A stretch of DNA of 64,000 nucleotides from Symsagittifera roscoffensis (lineage: Eukaryota; Xenacoelomorpha; Acoela; Convolutidae), in contig NC_087066.1 in assembly GCF_963678635.1 (NCBI RefSeq), positions 23,655,996 to 23,719,995 on the forward strand, given 5' to 3'. A model generated the notes under the pieces. That model saw nothing but the letters and a program-made list of their open reading frames with translations, was not told the origin of the DNA and did no database searches. Made by a program: the position numbers and the translations under genes. Positions 17,601 through 29,508 of the stretch are shown here, piece by piece. Position 1 is the stretch's first letter, and each line of letters begins with the position of its first letter.

Positions 17601-19580
17601 GTCTACATTTTGTTTATCCTTTGAGCTGGTATGCAGCCTATTTTAAAACCATACTGAGTGCTGAAACCTTGATTTTTTGCTTCAAAAAATTCAGCCTCTG
17701 ATTCATATCTGAGTCGCTAGTAATTTTTCCGTTTCATGTTTAGTTTAAAAGAAGCCCGATGCTCAGATTGACCTTTAATGTGTGTGAAAAGCATTTGATT
17801 TATATTTTTGATGAAAATTTCAAGTACAACAATTTACCATAGCACTTTGAATAGTACAAGATGTATTTAGTCTTGAGTACTGTTGTATAAATTCAAAGAA
17901 AATGCGAACTTGAAAAGATTTCTGTGCAAGAAAAAAAGCAGTTTTTTTTTGCTGATAGCACAAGTTTTATCGTGCTTTAATTATGCCAAATTTACTAAAC
18001 CCTCATCAACTGTCTTAGCCGCCATAATTCGATTTCCTAACGCAATCCCCACAAACAACAACCATAGATAAATTGGGTCCTTAAATTTGAATGAAAGATC
18101 ACAACATTTCAGATAATATAAGAAATACGTTCAAAAACAACTGCAAGAAACGGTTACGAGTAAAATATATTTTTAAATTCGAAACCATGTCATTCATACT
18201 TTTCGGGTGGTCCAAAAAAAAATGCATCACAAATGTTTAGTTCAAAAATCGAAAACTGTCTACGGAAGTAAACCAAGTGTGGTCGTATCAAGTCAAAAGC
18301 TTAATTATTCAGACTGATTTTTAAGGCGTCTGCAGTTTGATTTTGAAAAAAAGTCTCTATGTTTTTAAAAAACGATTTTTTTGTAAGACCTAAGGGACTT
18401 TTAATTTTTATGATAGTTTGCTTATCTATCATTGTAAATGTATAGTTTTTGACTGAACTAAATTAGAAATTAGTAGGGATAAATCAGTTCAACTCATCTT
18501 GAGGAGAAATGCTTGAACTCCAAGGAGAAGTCCGTGACTGTTCTATTTAATTTAAAAATTTTGATTTTCGCGCCGTGTTTTTCCACAAAAACAATCGTCA
18601 CGGTTCTTCGAAATTCAGAAAAATAAAGTACGTTTCAGTTACATCCTCTGTTTCAACAATATACAATGCAGCCTGATTTAAAACCCTACTGAGAGCTGCA
18701 ACTTTGATTATTTGTTGAAACAAAAACTCAGTCACTGATCCATATCTGAATGACTAGTACTTTTCGCCCTTTCGTGTTTAGTTTAAAAGAAGACCGTTTT
18801 TGACAATTCTATGGCTTGAAAGCTCAGACTGACTCTTAATGTGTGTGTAAAGCGTTCGATTTATATTGTTATTGAATTTTTCAAATAAAACATTTTCCCA
18901 ATACGCTATAAAACATATAAATTTGTAATCACACCGTGTAGTGTTCTATTAACATTTAAAAAAAGGATTTGAAATGATTTCTGAGCCAGATTAAATTGCA
19001 GATTTTTTTAAAAAGCACAAAAATGTTTGCGCTTTGATTATGTCAAATTGAAGAAACCCTATCAATTGTCCCGGCCGCCATAATTCAAACTCCCAACACG
19101 TTTTCCCCAAATAACAATCATAGATAAGTTTTGTCCTCAAATTTGAATGCAAGATCTCAACAGATTTCAGATAATGTAAGAAATACGAGCAAAAACAACT
19201 ACAAGAAACAATTACAAGTGGAAAATATTTTGAAACCATGTCATTAATATTTTTCAGGAGGTTCAAAACAATTTTATCACGAATGTTTAGCACAAAAATC
19301 GAAAACTGTCCATAGAAATAAACCAAGCGTGGCCTTATCAAGTCAAAGTCTTGTCAACTCAAAGCCTTGATTGTTCTGACTGCCTTTGAAAAAAAAAATC
19401 TCATGTTTTAAAAAATCTTTTAAAATTTTTAATGGTTTTTTACTTAACTATTCTTGTAAATGTATAGTTTCTTTCGGCTGCGCTAAACTAGAAAGTATTA
19501 GGAACAAATCATATCAATTCATCTTGAGGAGAAATGCCTGAACTCCAGCAAGATGTCCGCGACTGTTTTTCTTATGCTTT
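17601..19580. repeat. Direct duplication of a ~950-bp non-coding repeat
   Basis: Copy 1 (~17,630-18,560) and copy 2 (~18,665-19,580) share many blocks in the same order: TCATATCTGA(G/A)T, GTTTAGTTTAAAAGAAG, TTAATGTGTGTG, GCCGCCATAATTC, AACAACATAGAT-like, CATGTCATT, ATCGAAAACTGTC, CATCTTGAGGAGAAATGC. The copies differ by many substitutions and small indels, so the duplication is old. The stretch GTGGTCGTATCAAGTC in it resembles the family-A start. Confidence 0.65.
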
Positions 19581-20805
19581 CAATTTTTCCGCGACCAAAA
19601 TGCCCACGGTGACGTTTTTTTTTCACGGAAATATCTAGTTTTGGTCAGTATATCCTGAAAATTAGTTGCGATAATCCAGAACGTAGTCGCAATATAGCCT
19701 GAACCCCTCGGCGATAACCTAGAAATTGTCGTCTTGAAGTAACGGATCAAGTTAACATCCCCCCTCCACCCAAATAGACCAAGTTAAGATCCTCCGCCCC
19801 AGCGCTCAATTTAAATTAAACTTGTTAAGTGCTGGGTGGAAAATGCTCCACTCTGATTTGCTGAAAACTTGAACTCAGAACCAAGTTAACCTCCTCCCTA
19901 AGCGGCTTTGGGAGGGAGTATGTTACTTTGATCCTCTGTAACTTTGTAGTAAAATTTGTCGCGACTTTTCCGTGAAATTAGAGACAGTCTGGGCAAAGAT
20001 TGCAGACAAGGTATGCGAGAAGCGATACCCGAGAAGCGATATCTTTCATTTAAATTATATGAGATTTTGAAGACGAAGAAATTTTGATTAAGAAAAACCT
20101 GAAAAGAAGTCTTTGAAATCATTGTTAAATGTTATTGAAATTTGTATTGCTAAAAAACTAAAAACTCATAGTTGTGACGACGTGCACTTTTTGAAGTATA
20201 CAGCATACTCCATTTTTTAGACAATTAAAGTCACCCTGGTGGCAAACAATTTTTGATTTCTTTGTAGCGGACAAAATTACTTTGACTCAGCAGGCAGGTC
20301 GATGTTAAAATTTTGTCGTTAGTGAAAATTCGGCCGCAGCATTCTAAAAATGTTCATTAAAAATGATCAAAAACTCGACTCTACCAAAAAATAAACATTT
20401 TGGTACGAAAATGCGCGATTATGGAAGTCGTCAATCTTTGGTCCATAAAACCTCTAGTTAAAAGAACACTTCAATGAACATTTTTTTGAGATATGAAAAT
20501 CAAATTTGTATTGTATTTGTAACGCTCGGAACGACAGTTTGAAGTTTAAACATTCAACTCCATTGATAAAAAGTGGCACACTCACAGCTTAGGTTGAACC
20601 AGTACAAACTTTTCAGCCTAACGTTAGGGGAAATTTCTCAAGATGCAAGGAAAAAACAAGGCCTCCCTTCCAATCAGAAAGTGGCCTTTATTTATCAACT
20701 ATCTCAGAGTTTGAATTGAGGACCATTTTACATAAATCTAATTTCATGTTAGGATAATTATGTCAAAAAAATATATGACACAAAGGTACCGCAACATGCC
20801 AGAAC
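19581..20805. other. Intergenic with a short inverted-repeat element
   Basis: At about 19,737-19,935 a block begins GGATCAAGTTAACATCCCCC and ends CCTCCC...TTTGATCC. A related copy lies at ~47,797-48,010 in the other orientation (CACGTTAAGATCC ... GTCAATTTGATCC). This looks like a short non-autonomous element. The rest has no gene. Confidence 0.4.
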
Positions 20806-21110
20806 ACGGGCGGATTTAAGGGGGGGGGGAGTGCGTACGTCCTTTTCCTGAGGGATTCGACCCCCTGCTAACCCAAAGAAGATTTTTGGTTAAAAGTTTA
20901 CAAAAAGTATATACAAAAGCCATTTTGGCCTGTTTTTTCAAAACTTTGCCAGCGGCGGAGAAATTTTGGCCAAAACAAGGACTGTTTAGTGCTGTGTGAG
21001 AGCTCAGAAAATCAATTTGCTCGACCTAAAAAAAAGTCGACAAAATTTCGAATTTTTTTGAAAATGCGCCCCCCTCGAGAAAAACCTAGATCTGCCCCTG
21101 GTGCCAAAAA
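20806..21110 (+). repeat. GCGGATCTAGG-family copy
   Basis: Opens CACGGGCGGATTTAAGGGGG, then GGGATTCGACCCCCTGCTAA, and closes CCCCTCGAGAAAAACCTAGA-TCTGCCCC. The opening and closing ends are inverted copies of each other, as in the 44.5-kb copy. Confidence 0.65.
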
Positions 21111-21215
21111 GGCTAGTTAAAAAGTCCACAATTGTCTGAAGACAAAAAAAAAACACCCCGAGCACAAATATTCCTTACTTTCGTATCGAAATTCGGAAGA
21201 ATAAAATTTTCACAG
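21111..21215 (+). repeat. Family A end fragment
   Basis: Contains AACACCCCGAGCACAAATAT and ATTCGGAAGAAT, the closing block of family A. A 68-codon frame over it is repeat-derived. Confidence 0.55.
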
Positions 21216-21705
21216 CGCTTAATAACACTACTCTCTTCAAACACCCAAATCATTCTCTATAAAAGACTATCCATTCTCAGAAAAATCTGTAATCTCACCA
21301 TTAAATTAAATATCGAGTCAAAAGCAAACTTGCAGTAAATTCATACCAACTTCTTTTCTAATAAAATATTTCTCAGCGAGTCTTAGATTTACTTTCTAAG
21401 ATAGAAAGTAGAAAGGACCCTGTTTTACTAGCAAGCATTTTGTCCGGCGTGCATAGTATTGCTAGCGTAATAAATTGGTGCGACCAGTGAGGCTCACCTT
21501 CTAAAAATTCGCTAAAATTGCAAAAATCTCAAAAAGAGAAAAGAGGCAAATAATCCAGTTCTCAAACTGGAGAATTGTTAAAGTTTCTGTTACAAATAAA
21601 GAGAATTAATAAACTTCCAAATCGAAAATTTAAATTGTCTAAGCAAAAATTATAAACTTTTCTATCTTTCTACTTTTGATATCTAAGTTCAAAGCTAAAC
21701 CTAAT

Positions 21706-22200
21706 ATGGCTGATACCCCAATATCCCATCCTAACTTGTCTTAAAGGACATTTTCGGGAAGCGACCCAAACCAAAATGCCACAGAATTTTGGAATTCAGT
21801 TGAAAACAAAATTCTATTGTCATTAGGTCAAAGACCTAATGATGGCGACGCACGACGCAGCTATGATAGCAGACAACGATCCCTATTTGGATCATTGTTA
21901 GCTGATACATCTCTGGAATGGTTCATTGATAATGTAACCAATGCTACCACATGGGCACAACTCAAAGATCTCTTCCTTAACAGATTCACTGATGGTCGAG
22001 ATCAATTTAAAAATAGAATAGATGCTAAAATTGCAAATCGCCAAGATGGCGAATTGATAAAAAATTACTTTCACAGAATTAAATCTTCTGTGGACAGAGG
22101 ATGGCCAGAAAGTATCGATGTAACAGTACAAGCTGATGAGGCGGCTCAAACTGTTCAACGAAAGAAATATACAGAACAGAAAAAGAAAACAAAAAATTAA
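21706..22200 (+). pseudogene. Retrotransposon Gag fragment
   Basis: ATG 21,706 starts MADTPISHPNLS, then TAA at 21,742. The same frame continues TFSGSDPNQNATEFWNSVEN and has the retrotransposon-Gag pattern WFIDNVTNATTWAQLKDLFL, RF, IANRQDGELIKNYFHRIK, ending TAA at 22,198-22,200. It forms the capsid-like domain only; no zinc knuckle is seen. The stop near the start makes it a pseudogene unless translation begins downstream. Confidence 0.6.
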
Positions 22201-22820
22201 AGGATTGAGACCTCTAGCTTTTAAACAAAAAATGTTTTAAGGGAACTATTTGGCCGTTTCCATCAAAGTTCGCTGTAGGAAAGTGTTTGAAGATATCGCA
22301 AGCCAATAAAAGATTTTAATTTTTGGGGCATAAGCATGAGAACTTAGCAGTCAAACTCCTACAAAAAATCTGTATTGTACCACTGGATATACAACACAAC
22401 CATTAAAAAACGAAATTAGTTGAAAAAAACTAGGTGTATCAAACTGTTCGCATGTGTCAATGAAAGGAACTGTTCTGATTTCAAATTGAAACAGAAACAT
22501 GAATTTTTTTGTGGTCACAAAGCGTGACGCCGCCGCCACCAAAAGTTAAGTATTTTTTTATCCCTTTGCAATGGAAAAGCCGTTGGAATAACTCGTATAA
22601 CGTCTTAAGCATTGGAAATTAAAACGACTATTCTCGTTAAATGCGAAAAATAGCGATTCTTCTCGTAAAATGCGAATGCACGAATAACATTCACGAGAGA
22701 ATACGAAATTAAAAAATAACTTCTCATTTGATACGACAAATTGGGAGATTTTCCAATTGAGTATAAGTAGAAGCTACAAACTACTAAGAACTTTTACAAC
22801 AAATTATCACAAAAAACCAG
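22201..22820. other. Non-coding interior of the LTR element
   Basis: No further pol frame. Near 22,620-22,720 there are repeats of TTCTCGTAAAATGCGAA type. Confidence 0.35.
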
Positions 22821-23067
22821 CACTACTCTCTTCAACCACCCCAACCGTTCTCTATGAAATACTATCGATTCTCAGAACAAATATCTCTAATCTCGCCCTT
22901 AAAATAAATATCGAGTCAAAAGGCAACTTGAAGTAAATTCATACTAACTTCTTTTCTAATAAAATATTTCTCAGCGAGTCTTAGATTTACTTTCTAAGAT
23001 AGAAAGTAGAAAGGACCCTGTTTTACAAGCAAGCGTTTTTTCCGGCGTACATAGTATTGCTAGCGTA

Positions 23068-23336
23068 CTATAATCCAGAACATGGCCGTATTGGGCAATT
23101 TTCAAACACCCAGAACTTTACAAAAAAATCGGAGGTAAAATATCTTTTTCAATTTGACCTCAGAAATGCAATATCTTCAATGGGGTATAAAAATTTTTTG
23201 TCAAAAACTATCATTCCGGAGGCAAAAATTAACTGAAAAAAAAACACATGGAGCCTAAATAATCGTTTTTCGTCGACTAGAGGTGTAATATTTTTCAACT
23301 TTGGTTTCAAGACAGCAAAACCACGTAAATTATTAC
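23068..23336. other. Spacer with family-A-like fragment
   Basis: Short non-coding stretch between the LTR copy and the mariner-like element. Confidence 0.35.
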
Positions 23337-23338
23337 TA

Positions 23339-24796
23339 CAGGGTGTTTCAAATAAACTGTAATGTTATAAAAGCTTCTCATTTCATAACTGTTGATCAGT
23401 TCGACTTCAAATTCGGTGATATTATGTAGAACAGGCGGAGATTTGATAAAACTCAAAAACTGCGTTGATGAATTGAACTCGATAGTGAATACCCGCGATT
23501 TTCCAACTATTTAACGCTTCCACGCAACAAAAAATATTTTAAACTATTTGTTCATACGTAAATGAAAACAACAAAAAGGTTTTCACAGTAAACGAAGAAA
23601 AACGGATCACTTGTTTGTTTGCAATTTATGAATCCCCAACTGAAGTTCGGAGAAGATATATCAATGAATATTACATTGCCCCACGCGTTGCATCAACACT
23701 TCAACTAACGCAGTTTATCAGAGTGTGGAAACGGTTCCAAGAAAGAGGCGGGTTATCGAAATTTCAAGGGCAGCATCGAAAAGGAACGGGGTTACCAGGA
23801 ACCGATGAAGCGAATGCCAGTATTATAAGACACTTTGATTTTCATCCTAAAGATTCAATAACTAAAGCAGCAGCTGATTTGGGTTTGAGCCGCACCACAA
23901 CTTGGAGAGTCGCGAGAGCTGCCAAAATGAAGCCCTACAAAGTGCTCAAAACACACCAAATTAAAGAGACGAACTTCGGCTTGAGACTTACTTTTGGTGT
24001 CTGGTGCTTGAGCAAGATTGAAACAGCGGCAGATTTCACATCACGGGTGATTTTCTCAGACGAAAAGTGGTGGGTGCTCGACAGCTCTCCAAATTCTGAA
24101 AACGATAGGAGATGGAGTTTAGTTAACCCCAGAGAATACGCGGAGTGCAAGTACCAGGGCAAAAAGAAAGTGATGTGCTGGATGGGTTTCCTTCAAGGAG
24201 CTGTTCTTGGCCCGTTTTGGTTCGTAGACGAACAGCAACGACCAATAACACTGAACCAGTTTTCGTATCTGAACTTGCTGGAACACGACCTCTGGCCAGT
24301 CCTTCTTCGAGAACGACGAAACTTGAGGCGCATATGGTTTATGCAAGACGGAGCCACATGTCACTGCACGGGACGCGTACTCAGTTGGCTTGGGACAAAG
24401 TTCAACGACAGAATTATAAGTAGACGAACCCCTATACCCTGGCCACCTCAGAGTCCGGACCTGAATCCCCTGGATTTTTGGCTGTGGGGTCATCTGGGGA
24501 AAATTGTTCATGCTGCGAATCCACGAAGTATTGACGAACTCATGCAAACTGTAGAAGATGCCCGAATACAATAACGCCCGATAATATCGAAGAGTCATTG
24601 AGAAATTTGACGAAAAGATTACAAAGCTGTGTTGCTCAAAACGGCGGACACTTTCAGCATCTTTTATAAAACAATTTTATCAGATATTCAAATCTCCGCC
24701 ACTTATCTATCTTGTGCAGAAAAAATTGTGTATTTATCTCTTCTCAAAAAAAAGTTATAGCGTTTTATAAAATTACAGTTTATTTGAAACACCCTG
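23339..24796 (+). mobile_element. Tc1/mariner-type transposon with TIRs and TA target site
   Basis: 1458 bp. The left end CAGGGTGTTTCAAATAAACT and the right end AGTTTATTTGAAACACCCTG are perfect inverted copies; similarity continues (GTAATGTTATAAAAG against CGTTTTATAAAATTAC). Each end is flanked by TA (23,337-23,338 and 24,797-24,798), the target duplication of this superfamily. Ends this well kept and a nearly intact transposase point to a young insertion. Confidence 0.85.
23615..24669 (+). pseudogene. Mariner-like transposase, frameshift near the end
   Basis: The frame is open for 319 codons to TAA 24,572-24,574. Motifs: helix-turn-helix region (SITKAAADLGLSRTTTWRVA), first Asp in RVIFSDEKWWVLD, second in IWFMQDGATCHC, third in PPQSPDLNPLDFWLWG. 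I count 36 residues between the second and third Asp, a spacing between mariner DD34D and maT DD37D. Near 24,555-24,565 a shift truncates it; another frame carries the likely tail (TPDNIEESLRNLTKRLQSC) to TAA 24,667-24,669. No ATG lies upstream in frame; the first codon counted is TTG, while VFTVNEEKRITC just before it looks coding, so the start codon has probably mutated. Confidence 0.8.
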
Positions 24797-25370
24797 TATT
24801 TTTAAAAACTGTCAACAATTTCCAGTGAAAAAACTAATTGTTCGTTGTTTTATTTGAAAGTTGGAACAAAAAAATGCCTCTAATTGGGCTATTTAGTTTG
24901 CCTCATATTAATTTGAAATGATTTGTGAGCCTGTCTTATTCGCTACCTAAGCTACACGTCAATAGTCAATTAGAATTTATGCGCCAACTTATTTCTCAAA
25001 TTTACAGAATATCAAACTTACCAAAAAATCAACAAAAATGATAACAAAACGTCAAAGTATGTCTGAAGAAACACACCAATTACAAGCAATCCAACCTTTT
25101 GTCAAAAGCCGGATCAATAATAACCTTATTGTATGCCAATCGAGTTTTATGAGAGACGCAGACGCAGGCAGACTCCTCCTCTACCCTTTATGTGCCAGCC
25201 TGACTCACAGACTGATAAACTATCAGTTATTCTGTTGAAGTCTCACGTAAAAATTTTTGATAACTCTTTTTTTTGTTCCCGCTTTTATTCCAGTCAGTTC
25301 AAAAATGATTGAACAAACTTCCAACACTACATCCAGCGAACAAGAAAGAATCTCGACCACTACGTGCCGT
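24797..25370. other. Intergenic, no gene seen
   Basis: A 66-codon frame at 25,038 has no support. Confidence 0.35.
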
Positions 25371-25760
25371 TTCACCCACCAGCATATTTAGGGAGGGGTG
25401 AGGGGGGCTTACGCCCTACTCCACCCTCAGGGATTCGACCTCTTGCCGACCCAAAGGGTCCCCTCTTTGTACTAATTTGAGATATCCATTTTTGGCTGAC
25501 GCACCCTAAAATTTTTCTAAAGGCGCCTTTGGCGCCAATATTTATTTATTTGAGGGGGGAGCGCGCCCCGAAAAAACGCAATTTTTTTGGTCAAAAGTTT
25601 TCAAAAAGTGCCTGAAAACGCCTGTTTTAGGCCTGTTTTTTTTCAAAAATTAACCTGCGGCGCAGAAAATTTGGTCAGAATGAGGTCTTTTTAGTGACTT
25701 GGGGGAGCTCAGAAAATCAATTTGATCGACCTAAAAAATAGTCAACAAATTTTTCCTGGT
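25371..25760 (+). repeat. GCGGATCTAGG-family copy, right end lost
   Basis: Shows CAGGGATTCGACCTCTTGCC, GACCCAAAGGGTCCCC, AAGGCGCCTTTGGCGCC (palindrome) and GAGCTCAGAAAATCAATTTG, in the same order as the 44.5-kb copy. Confidence 0.6.
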
Positions 25761-26060
25761 TTCAACACTTGCTTTTGGGATTTTACCGGCCTTCAAAACT
25801 AAACAGGTCTATCTTTGAAAAGATGGTTAAGTCTTTTGACTGATTTCGTACTGAAATCCAAGCTCGGGTGACTGATTTGAATGTTGGAGTAAGAAATGTT
25901 AAAAACTTTTTCGAATCTCTTTAAGTATCCCCCTTATATTATCTAATAACGAATTTCTACCACTAGAAAAAACTATAATCTAATATATTTGAACTTAGTA
26001 CCTAATAAAACATCTTCAATCCTCTTTTGCAATAGGGGGAAGTTAAAAAGAAATCAAAGA
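25761..26060. other. Intergenic
   Basis: No features seen. Confidence 0.3.
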
Positions 26061-26290
26061 GATTTGTTTCTTAAGATGACCTATCCGTAAGGGAAAGGAC
26101 CAACAAACGCGCTTTTCAGCTCCTGACGTAGAACCGTGGCTATTTTTGTGGCTATTTTTCTTGGCTGGGTAACTTTGCGTCACCCTTAAGCAACGAGCAC
26201 GGATCATGGTGGGCCTCGAACATCCGACCTTTGGGTTGAGAGGCGCAGACGCTCCCCTCAGCCACACTCTTCTCAGCACAGTCGTTAGCA
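26061..26290 (-). repeat. tRNA-derived SINE-like copy
   Basis: On the minus strand the head reads TGGCTGAGGGGAGCGTCTGC (A-box-like), then GGTCGGATGTTCGAGGCCCA, which holds a B-box GTTCGAGGC, at the spacing of a tRNA promoter. A body (GTGCTCGTTGCTTAAGGGTG) and tail (TTGGTCCTTTCCCTTACG) follow. A second copy lies on the plus strand at 46,235-46,475 with the same order, which defines the family. Confidence 0.65.
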
Positions 26291-27300
26291 CCTTCTTTGA
26301 AACAGATTCTTTTTCTCTGATACTAAATAACATCAGGCGACTAAAATTCAATTTCCAAATTGATAAATACTTTGTATTTCTCAGTCAAATTCCATTCGTT
26401 TGGCGATGGTTGCTATCAAATATGAATAATGGTGCATCAATGTTCAATTTTTACAGGCATGGGTTTTGATCTGCACTAGTACGTAACGATTTTTAGAAAT
26501 AAATGACATGTGAATCGTCTAAAAACTAGGCATGCTTATGTATCGTCTCTATCTTGTAACTGTCAGTAATTAGATTTTAACTCCTTTTTCCCTCAAGTGC
26601 GTCTCAAAAAGCGAAGAGTAATGACATTGCTTGGAAACAGTAAACAACAGCATTTTTACTTGTTAGAAGTAACATTGTATGTTTATTTGGGCAAAGTCAG
26701 CCCTTTCCTACTCCCTCTTAACAAAAATGCACTTTTACCATTTTAAAAAGTTTTCAAAATGCTTTCATCACTTAACGTTTACCAAAAGGTAATGAAACTT
26801 GGAATAGTAAGCAAACTAGCTGTTGTGAAAATATATATTTTTTCAGTTTTCCATTGTAATTTCATGCACTCAATTTAGCAAGAACACCATTCAACAAGAA
26901 TTTTTCGAGAACTTTTTGGTTATTTTCAAGGGTTTTGACCAAAAAGTCATGGTTTTTAGCGCTTGCACTCCACTGAAACAAAGTGTATATTTGGGCGAAA
27001 GTCAACTAGGCAATTTTCTAGGGTTGTCTAGGGTGGTCGGGGATAATTTGAAATGCATCCGTGAAATCTGATAGCAGAGCTCAAAAATATTGATAACAAA
27101 AGATGAATTATCATAAAAAACTTTGATTGAAATTTCTTCTTGAATGCTGCCCTACTGTTGTTAATATTAGCTTAATTACTCAAAATATGCGACTGACTAT
27201 CATTCCAAGTTTTTAACCCTGTTTTACTTTGAAACATGGAAAATATGGCTTTATTGAGGCGCCTTTTGCAGAAGGAAACCAAAGGTGAGATTTTCAACAA
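26291..27300. other. Intergenic, no gene seen
   Basis: AT-rich, frames are short and unsupported. Confidence 0.35.
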
Positions 27301-27800
27301 AATAATATACTTGAAAGTTGGTCTGAATAAAAAAAACACCCCGAGCATATATATTCCTTACTTTCTTTGAAATTCGGAGCAATTATATAAAACGTAAAAA
27401 CAAATTGTATGCAGCGTTAGCTCGCTCAAACAGGTAACGCGAAAAATTATTTGTCTAAAAATCCTTGTGGTTCTTTTTACAGAAAAATTGTGATCAATCA
27501 AGGCCGTGTAATAACAATTAAGCGCTTTTTTTTCCTGCTAATTTAAGATATTGATTGATTACAACCACGATGGTTCGAGCAAGTTTAATTATAATTTCAT
27601 GTTTGGAGAGTTAAATTTTTAGTAGGCCGAGCTAAAGGCAGTGGAATGAAAAGAGCCCTCCTTGTTTTGGTATTAGTTTGTTCACGACTGGAATCAAATT
27701 TCCTCAACTTTTGATTTAACTTTTTTTCTGAATAATAGTATATAGAACAAGACTGCTCGCATATCCGGGCAAAACCCTGAATGTTCCGACTGCCCCTTAG
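27301..27800 (+). repeat. Scattered family A pieces
   Basis: AACACCCCGAGCATATATAT plus GAAATTCGGAGCAAT at ~27,326-27,383 is a family A end; GACTGCTCGCATATCCGGGC and GTTCCGACTGCCC at ~27,752-27,797 is a family A start. Confidence 0.5.
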
Positions 27801-28102
27801 CTGGTCTCGAATATTTTTCTTCTAAGAACTTTGGTGAGCTATAAACTATGTACTGTCAACATCGAATTTATACTGCCACGAAATTTATACGACTAAGTCT
27901 AACTGGCCTCAATTCAGTTTGGGTCGATTATGAGTGCAAATAGTTTGCCACCTACTAGTAATTCGCGTATAGAAACTATAGAAGTATTATTCCCTAGTGG
28001 TGCCATCCGCCTTTTAGTCTAGTGCAAGCATACTCGCTTAGCAATCCAAATTTTTCGGGATTGTTACCCATACGCTGTTCACTGTTGGAAAAATGGCTTG
28101 AA
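27801..28102. other. Flank of the BEL/Pao element
   Basis: No gene seen. Confidence 0.3.
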
Positions 28103-28234
28103 CTATTCATGACATGAATTGTCTCACATTAATTATAGAAAATTGCGGTAAAATCTTTTAATAATAGCATGATTTGTTCCGAACTAATGAGTAATGAATT
28201 TGACTTCAACAAAGTGACTTTTAGTTCAGGAAAG

Positions 28235-28521
28235 TGAGTGTGAATTTGATCCGGAACTATTAGATTTCTGGTTGAGTGAGCCAGTGATCGTCCAACTTAG
28301 TAGGTTTTTTACAGCGTAGTGGGTGCCTGTAGGACCTTTACTGAACTAAGCGACAACACAGTTCAAACTTTGCTTGGAGCAGATGCTTTCTGGAATATTG
28401 CGGAGCGCGATATCAGGAAAGGTCCTGCAGGCACCCCCTACGCTGTAAAAACTTACTAGGTTGGACGATCACTGGCCCACTCAACCAAAAATCTAATAGT
28501 TCCGGATCAAATTCACACTCA
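28235..28521. repeat. 104-bp-arm inverted repeat within BEL/Pao element
   Basis: Arm 1 28,235-28,338 and arm 2 28,419-28,521 are reverse complements with few mismatches (GTGAATTTGATCCGGAACTA against TAGTTCCGGATCAAATTCAC), separated by 80 bp. Arm 2 plus the spacer read as the BEL/Pao aspartic protease trace (LLGADAFWNIAERDIR) and continue into the polymerase, so arm 1 is the secondary inverted copy. Confidence 0.75.
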
Positions 28522-28551
28522 ACTAACTTCATTGACTTAAAAGATCAAGAA

Positions 28552-29354
28552 GACGCTAAACTCACTGATTTGGTGGAAAAATTCTGGAAAGTGGAAGGAT
28601 CAGGCATCCAGGAAGATAACAAAGCGACATACTCTGATAAAAGCAAACGACAACTAAGATTTATGGAAAAAAGCATTGAGCACGATGGAGATCGCTACAA
28701 AATAAATCTACTCTGGAAAAACGAAATGAAATTGCCGAACAATTATCCGGTAGCTAAAGCTCAACTACTATCGCTACCAAAACGGCTCAGAAAAGACCCT
28801 GAAATCATGAAACTTTATGAGAAATTGCTGACTACTGATCGCCCGTTACTTTCCAATACCCACAACCTGAATTACTTTGGTACCTCCCACATCACCTTCT
28901 AACTAATCCAAACAAGCCCGGGAAGGTACGCAGAGTGGCCAACGCTGCCTCAACGTACAAAGGCGTCTCGCTAAAATCTTGCCTCAAAACTGGACCTGAC
29001 CTCCTGAACAACAAGTTTGGACTTCTACTACGATTCCGGGAAAAACCTGTGGCTGTATCGGCGGATATTGAAGGTATGTTTATGCAAATAGGTATTAAAA
29101 ATGAAAATAAAAATGCGCTTCGCTTCCTTTGGCCAACTAAAAATGGTATCAAACAATACCAATTCACGCGACTTATCGTTGGTGCAAAATGCTCACAATC
29201 CATTGCCATCTTTGCACTTCATCAAACAGCTGCCGATTACTGCGTAACCAAACCCATTATTGCTCAACTGCTTCACAAAAGCTTTTACATGGACGACTTT
29301 GTTCACTCGTTCAACACACGACACACTAGGCTAGAGACTCTACTACGCAACTAA
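28552..29354 (+). pseudogene. BEL/Pao reverse transcriptase, N-terminal and palm parts
   Basis: KLTDLVEKFWKVEGSGIQED starts the Pao linker; the first frame (28,570-28,902) continues RYKINLLWKNEM and AKAQLLSLPKRLRKDPE. After a frame change VRRVANAASTYKGVSLKSCL begins the fingers/palm region. AVSADIEGMFMQIGIK and FYMDDFVHSF carry the two RT catalytic motifs (D-x-x-x-(M/F) and YxDD). It ends with TAA at 29,352-29,354. Confidence 0.75.
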
Positions 29355-29508
29355 AACCCTACCTAAGACAGGGGGAATTCAACCTAACTAAGTTCGTATC
29401 TAACACTACCGACGCGATCTACTCCATTGATGGAGGCGAAATTTCTACTAATGCTACAGTGCATCGTGTCCTGGGGTCAAATGGGACACAACTGACAACC
29501 CGATATTC

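Larger units (their letters stand above)
21226..23067 (+). mobile_element. Gag-only LTR retrotransposon remnant
   Basis: Two ~245-bp direct repeats (21,226-21,469 and 22,821-23,067) share CACTACTCTCTTCAA, ATCGAGTCAAAAG, TCTCAGCGAGTCTTAGATTT, AAAGTAGAAAGGACCCTG and end GTATTGCTAGCGTA, consistent with LTRs. Right after the first lies TTGGTGCGACCAGTGAGG, a candidate tRNA primer-binding site. Between them only a Gag-like frame remains; no protease, reverse transcriptase or integrase is seen. This is therefore an internally deleted or non-autonomous element, probably Ty3/gypsy-type. Confidence 0.65.

Noticed and set aside
24119-24598. 159-codon minus-strand frame over the transposase
   Set aside because: Complementary to the conserved transposase catalytic region; antisense shadow.
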